Source: JACVRW01 sp963811055 | GTDB taxonomy: Bacteria > Actinomycetota > Thermoleophilia > Solirubrobacterales > Thermoleophilaceae | NCBI GenBank assembly: GCA_963811055.1 | Contig: CAWEPQ010000001.1 | Location: forward strand, 806,001 to 870,000 | Length of the DNA: 64,000 nt | Direction: 5' to 3' | In this document: positions 52,270-61,627 of the stretch, one piece after another | How positions within the stretch are numbered: position 1 is the stretch's first letter | Layout of the letters: each line of letters opens with the position of its first letter | Translations under genes and position numbers: made by a program | The notes under the pieces: model-generated | Databases searched by the model: none | What the model was told of the DNA's origin: nothing | The model's input: only the letters and a program-made list of their open reading frames with translations

Positions 52270-53196
52270 ATGGCACGTGCAATCTGGAGCGGCGCAATCA
52301 GCTTCGGCCTGGTCAACATCCCGGTCAGGCTCTTCAGCGCGGTATCGCGCAAGACGGTCCGCTTCCACCAGATCGACGGCGAGTCGGGCAAGCGCATCGC
52401 CCAGCGCCGGGTGAACCCGGAGACCGGCGAGGAGGTTCCTTACGAGCGCCTCGTCAAGGGCTACGAGATCGGCCCGGACCGCTACGTGATCATCGAGCCG
52501 GAGGAGCTGGACTCGCTCTCGCCGGAGAAGTCGCGCACCGTCGACATCGAGGACTTCGTGGACCTCGACCAGATCGACCCGATCTTCTACGACCACCCCT
52601 ACTACCTCGCTCCGGGCACCGGCGCAGACAAGGCCTACCGCCTGCTCTACGACGCGATGGAGGAGGCCAACAAGGTGGCCATCGCGCGCGTCGTGCTGCG
52701 CAACAAGGAGAGCCTCGTCGCGATCCGCCCGCACAACGGCGTGCTGACGATGGAGACGATGCTGTTCGCCGACGAGGTGGTGCCCCCGGACTCGCTCGAG
52801 GACATGGCCACCGACGCCAAGAAGACCACCAAGCGCGAGCTCGACATGGCTCGCCAGCTGATCGACTCCCTCTCAGGGGACTTCGACCCGGACAAGTACC
52901 GCGACGAGTACCGCGATCGCGTGCTCGACCTGATCGAGCGCAAGGCCCAGGGCGAGGAGATCGTGGTGGAGGCGGCGCCGGAGCAGCCCAAGGAGGTTCC
53001 GGACCTGATGGCCGCCCTCGAGGCGAGCATCGCCGCCTCCAAGAGCCCCGGCGGGCGCAAGGCGAGCGCCAAGTCCTCCGACGGCGCGAAGAAGCCCAAG
53101 CCGGCCAGCCGCTCCAAGACCGCGGGCAGCACCAAGTCGAACGGTGCCAAGAAGCCCAGCGGTTCCGGCTCGCGCCGCAAGACGGCCAAGAAGTAG
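52270..53196 (+). CDS. ku: Ku homodimeric end-binding protein
   Basis: Binds double-strand break ends and recruits LigD. 308 aa: RAIWSGAISFGLVNIPVRLFSAV, RRVNPETGEEVPYERLVKGYE, the beta-barrel core, and ELDMARQLIDSLSGDFDPDKYRDEY (bridge/C-terminal core). The last about 60 residues form a Lys/Ser/Ala-rich tail (GRKASAKSSDGAKKPKPAS) that fits the DNA-threading extension of actinobacterial Ku. LigD polymerase follows 9 bp later. Confidence 0.95.
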   Translation: MARAIWSGAISFGLVNIPVRLFSAVSRKTVRFHQIDGESGKRIAQRRVNPETGEEVPYERLVKGYEIGPDRYVIIEPEELDSLSPEKSRTVDIEDFVDLDQIDPIFYDHPYYLAPGTGADKAYRLLYDAMEEANKVAIARVVLRNKESLVAIRPHNGVLTMETMLFADEVVPPDSLEDMATDAKKTTKRELDMARQLIDSLSGDFDPDKYRDEYRDRVLDLIERKAQGEEIVVEAAPEQPKEVPDLMAALEASIAASKSPGGRKASAKSSDGAKKPKPASRSKTAGSTKSNGAKKPSGSGSRRKTAKK

Positions 53197-53205
53197 CCGC
53201 GCCCG

Positions 53206-54096
53206 GTGCCACCGCGCCGGGTCGAGGTGAGCGTCGAGGGGCGCACGCTGTCCCTCTCGAACCTCGACAAGGTCATGTACCCCGAGGTGGGCTTCACCAA
53301 GGGCCAGGTGATCGACTACTACACGCGCGTGGCGCCGGTGCTGCTGCCGCACCTCCGCGGCCATCCGCTCACCCTCAAGCGCTACCCGAACGGGGTGGAG
53401 GGCCAGTACTTCTACGAGAAGCAGTGCCCGTCGCACCGGCCTGACTGGGTCAGCACCGCGGCGGTGCCAACCGGCCGCAAGACGATCGACTTCTGCCTCT
53501 GCGAGGACCTGCCGACGCTCGTGTGGATGGCCAACCTGGCCGATCTCGAGCTGCATCCGTCGCTGTCGCTCGCCGAGGCGATCGAGCGCCCGACCGTGAT
53601 GGCCTTCGATCTCGACCCGGGGCCGCCGGCCGGCATCGCGGAGTGCTGCGAGGTCGCCGTGCTCCTGCGCGAGACGCTCTCGAGCCTGGGGCTCGAGTGC
53701 TTCCCAAAGACCTCGGGCTCGAAGGGCATCCAGGTCTACGCGCCACTCAACCGCGGCGAGGCCACCTATGACCAGGTCAAGCCGCTCTCGCAGGCGCTCG
53801 CCCGGCACCTCGAGGCCCAGCACCCCAAGCTGATCGTGTCGACGCAGAAGAAGGAGCTGCGCAAGGGCAAGGTGCTGATCGACTGGAGCCAGAACGACGA
53901 GCACAAGACGACCGTGTCGGTGTACTCGCTGCGGGCCCGGCCGCGGCCGACGGTCTCGACGCCCGTGCGCTGGGAGGAGCTCGACGACCCGGCCGCGCTC
54001 AGCTTCGATTCCGACGAGGTGCTCGCGCGGATCGAGCGCGACGGCGACCTGTTCGAACCCGTGCAGGCGCTCCAGCAGCAGCTCCCGGAGCTGTAG
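53206..54096 (+). CDS. LigD polymerase domain (archaeo-eukaryotic primase type), stand-alone
   Basis: NHEJ gap-filling polymerase, adds ribonucleotides preferentially. 296 aa: LSNLDKVMYPEVGFTKGQVIDYY, GQYFYEKQCPSHRPDW, metal Asp135/Asp137 in AFDLDPGPP, TSGSKGIQVYAPL, and KVLIDWSQNDEHKTTV with the third Asp. In M. tuberculosis this is the N-terminal third of LigD; here it is a separate gene, GTG start, 9 bp after ku. Confidence 0.93.
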   Translation: MPPRRVEVSVEGRTLSLSNLDKVMYPEVGFTKGQVIDYYTRVAPVLLPHLRGHPLTLKRYPNGVEGQYFYEKQCPSHRPDWVSTAAVPTGRKTIDFCLCEDLPTLVWMANLADLELHPSLSLAEAIERPTVMAFDLDPGPPAGIAECCEVAVLLRETLSSLGLECFPKTSGSKGIQVYAPLNRGEATYDQVKPLSQALARHLEAQHPKLIVSTQKKELRKGKVLIDWSQNDEHKTTVSVYSLRARPRPTVSTPVRWEELDDPAALSFDSDEVLARIERDGDLFEPVQALQQQLPEL

Positions 54097-54099
54097 CGT
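54094..54099 (+). promoter_or_regulatory. -10 TAGCGT containing the LigD-polymerase stop codon
   Basis: TAG of the polymerase gene begins TAGCGT, 8 nt before the ATG at 54108. Confidence 0.45.
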
Positions 54100-54107
54100 T
54101 CCGCACG

Positions 54108-55156
54108 ATGGTCGACTGGTCGCTTGCCCGGCAGGTCGCGGATCTCTCCGCCGGCGCCGACGACCCCGAGGCCTACGACGTGGACCTCGACGCGATCTGC
54201 GCCGAGCTGGAGGGCCCGGTGGGGGAGTACACCGGCCTCGAGCTGGCCGAGCCCGTGCCCGCGCCCGAGCTCGTGAGCCGCTCCGAGTGGGCGTCGGCCA
54301 ATCTCGTGTCCCTGGCCGAGCTGCTCGACCCCGTGGCCGCTCGCCTCGACGACCGGCTCGGGTTCGCCGGTCCGCTCGCGGGCGCCCTCCGAGTGGGCGC
54401 GGCCGCCACCGTGGCGGCCGAGGCCGGGCTCGTGATGGGCTACGTCTCGCACCGCGTGCTCGGCCAGTACGACGTCTCGCTGCTGGCCGGCGACCGCCCC
54501 GCGCGGCTGCTGTTCGTGGCGCCCAACCTGAAACGCGCGGTGCGCGACATGGGCGTCGAGCGCTCCGGCGTTCGAGCGCTGGATCTGCGCCCACGAGCTG
54601 ACCCACGTCTTCCAGTTCCAGGGCGTGCCCTGGCTGCGCGAGCACCTGTCCTCGCTCGTGCGCGAGTACCTCGAGTCGGTGGAGGTGCGGATCGACCGCG
54701 GCGCCGCCGGCGGGCTGCCCTCGATGCCGAACCCGAGCCGGCTCGTCGAGACGTTCCGAGAGGGTGGGCTGGCCGCGCTGATCCAGACGCGCGAGCAGCG
54801 CTCCGTGATGGCCCGCCTGCAGGCGGCCATGGCCGTGATCGAGGGCCACTCCGAGCACGTGATGGACTCGCTCGGCGAGCGCCTGATCCCGGACCTCGGA
54901 ACGCTCCGCGCCGCGATGGCACCGCCGCCGCAGCACGCGCTCGGCGCCCGAGCGCGTGGTGGAGCGCCTGCTCGGGCTGGACCTGAAGCTCGCCCAGTAC
55001 GAGCTGGGCAAGTCCTTCTGCGACGCCGTGGTGGAGCAGGGCGGCATGACGGCGCTGGGCGCGGTGTGGAGCGAGCCCGCGGCCCTGCCGGATCCGCACG
55101 AGCTGAACGATCCGCACGCCTGGCTCGAACGAGTCGGCCACCCCGCAGCGGCCTAG
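54108..55156 (+). CDS. zincin-type metalloprotease, F420-biosynthesis-associated family (two frame breaks)
   Basis: Predicted DUF2342/zincin_2 metalloprotease; substrate unknown. Frame 1 (to about 54565) has YVSHRVLGQYDVSLL and LLFVAPNL. Frame 2 carries WICAHELTHVFQFQG (HEXXH zinc site) and VREYLESVEV, EGHSEHVMDSLG. Frame 3 (from about 54920) reads APERVVERLLGLDLKLAQYELGKSFCDAV to the stop. Removing one G at 54566-54567 and one C at 54919-54920 joins the three as SAFERWICAHE and ARRRSTRSAPERV, about 348 aa. Confidence 0.8.
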
Positions 55157-55196
55157 ATCCTCTCGCCTCTTCGCCGTAACCTCCGCACCGCGGCGG

Positions 55197-55224
55197 TTTA
55201 CAAACGTGTGTTCGATGGTATATT
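55197..55224 (+). promoter_or_regulatory. promoter of H1-like gene with SOS-box-like operator
   Basis: -35 TTTACA (55197-55202), 16-bp spacer, -10 TATATT (55219-55224): the most canonical promoter in the window. The spacer contains ACAAAC-GTGT-GTTCGA (about 55200-55215), matching 10 of 12 positions of the actinobacterial LexA box TCGAAC-N4-GTTCGA, with the right half perfect. The leader is about 60 nt, with AAGGAGAG before the ATG. Confidence 0.6.
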
Positions 55225-55289
55225 CCTACCGAACTTAGAACTAATAAGCATCCCGAACACCCCGAACAGCGGGGAAGGAGAGTCGACAA

Positions 55290-55811
55290 ATGGCTACCCA
55301 GACCGAGCAGCAGCGCAAGGCGACCGCCCAGAAGGCCGCCGCCACCCGTCGGCGTAACGCCGCCAAGCGCAGCCAGTCCGCCCGCAAGGCCGCCGCCACC
55401 CGCGCGCAGGCCGAGCTCTCGACCGCCGCCGCCGTTCAGGCCCAGGCCGAGCGTGCCGTCCTGATCCCCGTCGGTGCCGCCCTCGTGGCGCGTGACACCC
55501 TCGTCGAGGCCGCCAAGCCGTACGTCGAGGGTCGCGAGAGCGCCGAGAAGGAGCTCGGCAAGCTCCAGAAGCGCGTCTCGACGAACCTGCGGAAGTTCGA
55601 GCGTCGCGGCAACACCGCGCGCAACCGTGCCCTCCGCGAGGTCAAGCGCACCCGCACCCGCTTCGAGCGCGAGCTGCGCCAGCGTCGCACCAAGGCCGTC
55701 CGCACGGTCAAGGGCGTGCGCAAGGACGCCGAGCGTCAGGTGAAGGCCACCGGCCGCGAGGCGCAGCGTCAGGCCGAGGGCCTCGCGCAGCGCGTCGGCG
55801 CCCTCGCCTAG
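55290..55811 (+). CDS. basic histone H1-like / coiled-coil protein
   Basis: 173 aa, about a third Arg+Lys and a quarter Ala. N-terminal AQKAAATRRRNAAKRSQSARKAAATRAQ has tandem KAAATR copies, as in bacterial histone H1-like nucleoid proteins. The middle (VLIPVGAALVARDTLVEAAKPYVEG) is apolar and phasin-like, and the C-terminal half is a basic amphipathic helix. Likely DNA- or polymer-granule-binding. Strong promoter, strong ribosome-binding site and a perfect terminator suggest an abundant, monocistronic product. Confidence 0.75.
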   Translation: MATQTEQQRKATAQKAAATRRRNAAKRSQSARKAAATRAQAELSTAAAVQAQAERAVLIPVGAALVARDTLVEAAKPYVEGRESAEKELGKLQKRVSTNLRKFERRGNTARNRALREVKRTRTRFERELRQRRTKAVRTVKGVRKDAERQVKATGREAQRQAEGLAQRVGALA

Positions 55812-55913
55812 AGCCGTCTAGAGCGAGCACTTCCCCCCGCCCGGTTGGAGAGACCGGGGCCGGGGTGAGGCTGCCGGCCAAACCCGGCAGTGCAGTATCT
55901 CTCCTCCCTCAGT
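55812..55913 (+). ncRNA. candidate structured RNA between H1-like gene and terminator
   Basis: GGAGAGA (55847-55853) can pair with TCTCTCC (55898-55904), enclosing the hairpin CTGCCGG/CCGGCAG (55871-55877 with 55884-55890, loop CCAAAC). A competing hairpin CCGGT/ACCGG (55841-55845 with 55853-55857) would exclude the outer helix. The region has no ORF and is followed directly by an intrinsic terminator. It may be a 3' UTR, an sRNA released from it, or a leader acting on mrp. No known family recognised. Confidence 0.4.
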
Positions 55914-55947
55914 CGACGGCGCCCCTCGGGGCGCCGTCGGCCTTTCT
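55914..55947 (+). terminator. intrinsic terminator upstream of mrp
   Basis: Perfect 11-bp stem CGACGGCGCCC/GGGCGCCGTCG with CTCG loop (55914-55939), followed by GCCTTTCT. Confidence 0.85.
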
Positions 55948-55981
55948 GGAGAGCTCCGGCGAAGGTCGAATTCGCGTCTGC

Positions 55982-55987
55982 GACAAT
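55982..55987 (+). promoter_or_regulatory. -10-like GACAAT for mrp
   Basis: Ends 8 nt before the mrp ATG at 55996, after the terminator, giving mrp an independent leaderless start. Confidence 0.4.
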
Positions 55988-55995
55988 CGGGCCAC

Positions 55996-57142
55996 ATGCC
56001 TCCCGAGAGCCAGATTCGCGACTCGCTCCGCGCCGTCATCGACCCCGAGCTGCGCAAGGACATCGTCACCCTGGGAATGGTCCGCTCGATCGAGCAGCCG
56101 TCGCAGGGTCGCGTGGACGTAGTGGTGTCGCTCACCACTCCGGGCTGCCCGATCCGGGCCCACTTCGAGAAGGCCGTGATCGAGAGCGTGTCGGCCCTCG
56201 ACGGGGTGGAGACGGTGACCGTCGCGTTCGACGTTCTCAGCGACGACGAGAAGCAGACCCTCCAGCAGAAGCTCGGCCGCCAGGGCGGTCTCCCCGAGGG
56301 TGCGCTCGCGGCCGTGAAGAACGTGATCTGCGTGGGATCCGGCAAGGGCGGGGTCGGCAAGTCGACCCTCACCGCCAACCTGGCCGCCGCGCTGCAGGCC
56401 GAGGGCCACCGGGCCGCCGCGCTGGACGCCGACGTCTGGGGCTACTCGATCCCGCGCATGCTCGGCGTGCACGGCCGGCCGACGGGTCTCCGCCGAGCGC
56501 AAGATCCTGCCGCTCGAGGCCCATGGCGGCGTGAAGGTGATCTCGATCGAGTTCTTCCTCTCCGAGCGCGACCAGGCCATCACGTGGCGCGGGCCGATGC
56601 TCCACAAGGCCATCAAGCAGTTCCTCGAGGACGTGGACTGGGGAGAGCTCGACTACCTGCTGATCGACCTGCCGCCCGGTACCGGCGACGTGTCGATGAC
56701 GCTCGCGCAGCTGCTTCCGCAGGCGCGCTTCCTGATCGTGACCACCCCGCAGCCGGCCGCCCAGCACGTGGCCAAGCGCGCAGCCGATACGGCACTGCGC
56801 TTCGACCTCGAGATCGCCGGCGTGATCGAGAACATGTCCGGCTTCACCACTCCCGAAGGTGAGCGCTTCACCATCTTCGGCGAGGGCGGAGGTCAGCTTC
56901 TGGCCGACGATCTCGACGTGCCGCTGCTCGGCAAGATCCCGCTCCAGGAAGAGCTGCGCGTGAGCGCGGACATCGGCCTGCCGCTCGTGATCGACGATCC
57001 CGACGCCCCGGCGTCGCAGGCCATCCTGCACGCGGCGCGCGGTCTGATCGCCGCCACCCCGCAGGAGCTCGGCGTGTTCCAGGCGCCCTCCGGCCCTCCG
57101 ATCCCGGAGGTCACCGGAACAGCGCTGCCGATGGCGCCCTAG
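55996..57142 (+). CDS. Mrp/ApbC family Fe-S cluster carrier ATPase (frame interrupted)
   Basis: P-loop scaffold that delivers Fe-S clusters. N-terminal MIP18-like domain (DUF59, about 5-85), then deviant Walker A GSGKGGVGKS and DADVWGYSIPRML. The frame breaks in the GGG run at 56484-56486; deleting one G gives GRPTVSAERKILPLEAHGG and continues into ITWRGPMLHKAI, LIDLPPGTGDVSMT, VTTPQPAAQHVA and MSGFTTPEGERFTIFG. The CxxC of some homologues is not present here. Restored length about 381 aa. Shares its CTAG stop with fdxA. Confidence 0.88.
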
Positions 57143-57408
57143 CCGGCCTTCTGCTTGAAGTACGCGGCGTTGACCTCCGTGTACTTCTGCCACTCGTCGG
57201 GCAGCTGATCCTCGGCGAAGCACGCGTCCACGGGGCAGGCCTCGACGCAGGCGTCGCAGTCGATGCACTCCTCGGGGTCGATGTAGAGCTGCACGACGTT
57301 CTCGTAGTCAGCCTCATCGGGGGTGGGGTGGATGCAGTCCACCGGGCACACCTCGACGCACGAGTTGTCCTTCGTGTCGATGCAGGGTTCGGCGATCACA
57401 TAGGCCAT
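57139..57408 (-). CDS. fdxA: 7Fe/8Fe ferredoxin, FdxA type
   Basis: 89 aa electron carrier. First cluster Cys in CIDTKDNSCVEVCPVDCIHP; second in CIDCDACVEACPVDAC. The long spacing in the first motif is typical of the 3Fe-4S/4Fe-4S actinobacterial ferredoxins. AAGGA lies 6 nt before the ATG. Its position opposite the Fe-S carrier gene is a plausible functional neighbour, though convergent. Confidence 0.93.
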   Translation of the reverse strand: MAYVIAEPCIDTKDNSCVEVCPVDCIHPTPDEADYENVVQLYIDPEECIDCDACVEACPVDACFAEDQLPDEWQKYTEVNAAYFKQKAG

Positions 57409-57465
57409 TGGGGTCCTTCTCGTCCTTCTCGTCTCGGGTGGGCGCCCGCGGCGCGAGGCGCGCGG

Positions 57466-57471
57466 ATTGTA
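57466..57471 (-). promoter_or_regulatory. -10 element TACAAT for fdxA
   Basis: TACAAT on the minus strand would give a leader of about 50 nt with a GC-rich stem and the AAGGA ribosome-binding site. Confidence 0.45.
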
Positions 57472-57511
57472 CCTGTGGGTCCCCTCGGGCCGCCTCGGCT
57501 CCCAGGCTGAC

Positions 57512-57517
57512 TAGGCT
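57512..57517 (+). promoter_or_regulatory. -10 element TAGGCT for NAD-binding protein gene
   Basis: Ends 6 nt before the GTG at 57524. Confidence 0.45.
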
Positions 57518-57523
57518 GGCCAC

Positions 57524-58405
57524 GTGATCCTGCTCACCGGCGCAAGCGGCACGGTCGGGTCGGCGCTGCTGCGCCGGCTGACCAGTTCGGGGGAGCCGGT
57601 GCGCTGCCTGGTGCGCGACCCGCGGAGGCTGGGCGACGCGCGCGTGCGGGTGCAGATCGCGCTCGGCGACCTGGCCGACCCGCCGTCGTTTCGCAACGCG
57701 CTGCGCGGCGTGCACACCGTGATCCACCTGGCTGGGTCGATCCGGGACCAGCCGCGCGCGTCGATCGAGGAGCTCAACGCCGTGGCGACGCTGCGGCTGG
57801 TGCGCGCCGCCGAGCGCGCCGGGGCGCGCCGATTCGTGTTCTTCTCCGCGCTCGGGGCGGAGCACCACTCGCGCACGCGCTTCTTCCGCGCCAAGGCCCT
57901 GGCCACCGACGCCGTGGAGGCGGCCGAGCTCGAGACGATGGTGTTCGCGCCGTCGATCGTCTACGCCCCGGGCGATCCCTGGATCACCCTGCTCGAGCGC
58001 TTCTCCTACCTGCCCGCGATCCCGGTGTCGGGAGCGGGCCGCTCGCTCTACCAGCCCATCTGGGCCGAGGACGTGGCCGACTGCGTGACGGCGGCCCTGT
58101 CCTCGAACGGCGGACCGTCGCATCGCAGCTACGAGCTGGCCGGGCCGCAGACGATCTCCTACGAGCAGATCGTGCGTGTGGCTCTGAGGGCGAACGGCCG
58201 CCGCAGGCGGCTGCTCAACGTGCCGCTCCCCGTGGTGCGCGGCTCGCTGCGGGCGCTCGGCCGCGTGGCGGGCCCCAAGGCGTTCGCCACCTGGGAGGAG
58301 GCGGAGCTGATGGAGGAGCCGATGACCACGCCGCGGGGAACGGCCGACGCCGAGCGGCTCGGAGTGCGCCCCCTTCCCATGGACGCGGTGCTGGGCCGCT
58401 CCTGA
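57524..58405 (+). CDS. NAD(P)-binding atypical SDR family protein
   Basis: 293 aa, NmrA/NDUFA9-like atypical short-chain dehydrogenase. Glycine motif LLTGASGTVGSALLRRL at residues 3-19, DLADPPSFRNALRGVHTVIHLAG, FFSALGAEHHSRTRF, and a putative substrate region from SIVYAPGD. The usual YxxxK is replaced (RTRFFRAKAL), as in complex I NDUFA9-like members, so catalysis is uncertain. Leaderless-type GTG. Confidence 0.82.
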   Translation: MILLTGASGTVGSALLRRLTSSGEPVRCLVRDPRRLGDARVRVQIALGDLADPPSFRNALRGVHTVIHLAGSIRDQPRASIEELNAVATLRLVRAAERAGARRFVFFSALGAEHHSRTRFFRAKALATDAVEAAELETMVFAPSIVYAPGDPWITLLERFSYLPAIPVSGAGRSLYQPIWAEDVADCVTAALSSNGGPSHRSYELAGPQTISYEQIVRVALRANGRRRRLLNVPLPVVRGSLRALGRVAGPKAFATWEEAELMEEPMTTPRGTADAERLGVRPLPMDAVLGRS

Positions 58406-58410
58406 AACGA

Positions 58411-58443
58411 CGAGGGGCCCGGCGCGTGGCGCCGAGCCCCTCG
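58411..58443. terminator. bidirectional terminator hairpin
   Basis: Fifteen-pair stem with a single C-A mismatch around a GTG triloop between the convergent SDR and groEL genes. T runs are short on both sides, but the stem is by far the strongest in the window and lies exactly between the stops. Confidence 0.8.
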
Positions 58444-58470
58444 AAAGACCTACCGCGGAAGCGGAGGGTC

Positions 58471-60102
<1,632 letters not shown>

Positions 60103-60137
60103 GTGTGTTCTCTTTCCTCCTGATCCGGTCTAAGTCT

Positions 60138-60428
60138 TTAGCCGACTTTTGCGAGCACGTCGGACTCGCGCAGAACGAGGAGATCCTCGCCCTCCACGAC
60201 GATCTCCGTGCCGCCGTACTTCGAGTAGAGGACCTCGTCGCCCTCGGCCACGTCGAGCGGGATGCGCTTCTCGCCATCCTCGTCCCACCTGCCGTCGCCG
60301 GCTGCCAGGACCTTGCCGCGCTGCGGCTTCTCCTTGGCGGTGTCCGGGAGGACGATGCCGCTGGCAGTGGTCTCCTCTTCCTCGATTGCCTTGACGATCA
60401 CGCGATCGCCCAGGGGCTTCAGCTTCAT
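60138..60428 (-). CDS. groS: co-chaperonin GroES (Cpn10)
   Basis: 96 aa: LKPLGDRVIVKAIEEEETTASGIVLPDTAKEKPQ (mobile loop), VLYSKYGGTEI and a VLRESDVLAKV terminus. The ATG at 60428 is preceded by GGAGG at 9 nt. First gene of the groESL operon, with two CIRCE elements 41-96 bp upstream. Confidence 0.97.
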   Translation of the reverse strand: MKLKPLGDRVIVKAIEEEETTASGIVLPDTAKEKPQRGKVLAAGDGRWDEDGEKRIPLDVAEGDEVLYSKYGGTEIVVEGEDLLVLRESDVLAKVG

Positions 60429-60468
60429 GCGCAGGAACCTCCGTCTTGGGGTGCGTACTTGCAGATTC

Positions 60469-60495
60469 TTGGCACTCGAGCATGCGGAGTGCCGG
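60469..60495. promoter_or_regulatory. second CIRCE operator (imperfect)
   Basis: TTGGCACTC-N9-GAGTGCCGG: the same 9-9-9 geometry as the perfect copy with two mismatches in the right arm. Only 2 bp separate it from the perfect CIRCE. Confidence 0.8.
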
Positions 60496-60497
60496 GG

Positions 60498-60524
60498 TTG
60501 GCACTCTAGCACTTAGAGTGCCAA
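60498..60524. promoter_or_regulatory. CIRCE operator (HrcA-binding site)
   Basis: TTGGCACTC-N9-GAGTGCCAA, a perfect 9-bp inverted repeat differing from the consensus TTAGCACTC only at the symmetric A/G position. HrcA bound here represses groESL; hrcA is not in the window. Confidence 0.93.
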
Positions 60525-60550
60525 ATCCCGGAGAAGGCGAGCCTGCGCGC

Positions 60551-60949
60551 CTAGTTCTGGGCGGGCGCGTCGGGCCTGAGCCGCTCGCGAATCTCGGACG
60601 GGCGGTCCGAGATCTGTGAGAAGCGCACGACGGTCACGTCGTCGTTCTGATCGACCTTGCGGCCGTAGATCTGTTCGAGGAAGTGGACCATCTCGTCGAG
60701 CCGGCGGAACTCGGGATTGTCGTGCTCGATGTCGCGGCGCGAGAGCTCGCTGACCTTCTTCACGTCCACGCTGTCGATCACGGCCTCGAAGATGCGCTCG
60801 CGCGGCGAGTGCTGGAAGCCCACGGTGATCATCACCACCTCGCCCTTGCGGTACTTCTTGCTCTTGTTCCCGAGCCGGATCGTGGCCGTCTTGCGGCCCC
60901 GCTTGAGCTGGTCGATGAAGACCGGGGAGTAGAAGTTGAGGACGAACAC
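60551..60949 (-). CDS. ASCH domain protein
   Basis: 132 aa. N-terminal ASCH beta-barrel (LNFYSPVFIDQLKRGRKTATIRLGNKSKKYRKGEVVMITVG) related to PUA-like RNA-binding domains, then a helical tail (about 85-132). Function in bacteria mostly unknown. GTG start at 60949, 12 bp after the pcm stop on the same strand, so in the crp–pcm–ASCH run. Confidence 0.82.
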   Translation of the reverse strand: MFVLNFYSPVFIDQLKRGRKTATIRLGNKSKKYRKGEVVMITVGFQHSPRERIFEAVIDSVDVKKVSELSRRDIEHDNPEFRRLDEMVHFLEQIYGRKVDQNDDVTVVRFSQISDRPSEIRERLRPDAPAQN

Positions 60950-60961
60950 GACCGGGGCAGC

Positions 60962-61627
60962 CTAGCGTTCGGTGGCGTCACCCGGCCCCTCCCCGGCGAT
61001 CAGCGGGACGAACCGCACCGACGCGAGCGACTCCTCCTCCCCGTCGCTGACACGCACGAGGACCTCGCGCCCGCCGCGCACCACGGGACACACCAGGGTT
61101 CCGCCCGGAGCCAGCTGGTCGAGCAGGGCCGGGGGCGGCTCGTGGGGCGCCGCTGCAGTGACCGAGATACCCCGGAACGGCGCCCGGTCCGGCGCGCCGA
61201 GGGTGCCGTCGCCGTGGCGCACCTCCACGTTGTCGTAACCCAGCTCGCTCAGAAGCTCCGCCGCGGTGCCGGCCAGACTCGGGAAGCGCTCGATCGCGAT
61301 CACCTCCGCACAGAGCCTCGAGAGCACCGCCGCCGAGTACCCCGACCCGGTGCCCACCTCGAGCACGCGCTCCTGGCCCCGGAGCTCGAGTGCCTGGGCC
61401 ATGCAGGCCACGATCCAGGGTTGCGAGATCGTCTGCCCTTCACCGATGCGGAGCGCCCCGTCCCGGTAGGCGCGCCGGCGCAGCTCCCGGGGCACGAACC
61501 GCTCACGGGGCACCTCCTCCATGGCGGCCAGCACGCGCTCGTCGTGGATGCCGCGCTCGCGCAGCTGCCGGCGGACCATGCGCCGGCGGGCGTCAGTGAA
61601 TGTAGTTCCGGAGTCTCCCCGGCTCAT
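60962..61627 (-). CDS. pcm: protein-L-isoaspartate O-methyltransferase
   Basis: Repairs isoaspartyl residues using S-adenosylmethionine. 221 aa: RERFVPRELRRRAYRDGALRIGEGQTISQP (substrate loop with GQTISQP), VLEVGTGSGYSAAVL (SAM motif I), and the post-core LAPGGTLVCPV. Starts inside the crp-like gene, overlapping it by 35 bp. Confidence 0.92.
   Translation of the reverse strand: MSRGDSGTTFTDARRRMVRRQLRERGIHDERVLAAMEEVPRERFVPRELRRRAYRDGALRIGEGQTISQPWIVACMAQALELRGQERVLEVGTGSGYSAAVLSRLCAEVIAIERFPSLAGTAAELLSELGYDNVEVRHGDGTLGAPDRAPFRGISVTAAAPHEPPPALLDQLAPGGTLVCPVVRGGREVLVRVSDGEEESLASVRFVPLIAGEGPGDATER

Noticed and set aside
56461..56540. Programmed frameshift in mrp
   Set aside because: No slippery heptamer or downstream pseudoknot is evident, and similar +1 shifts recur in unrelated genes nearby.
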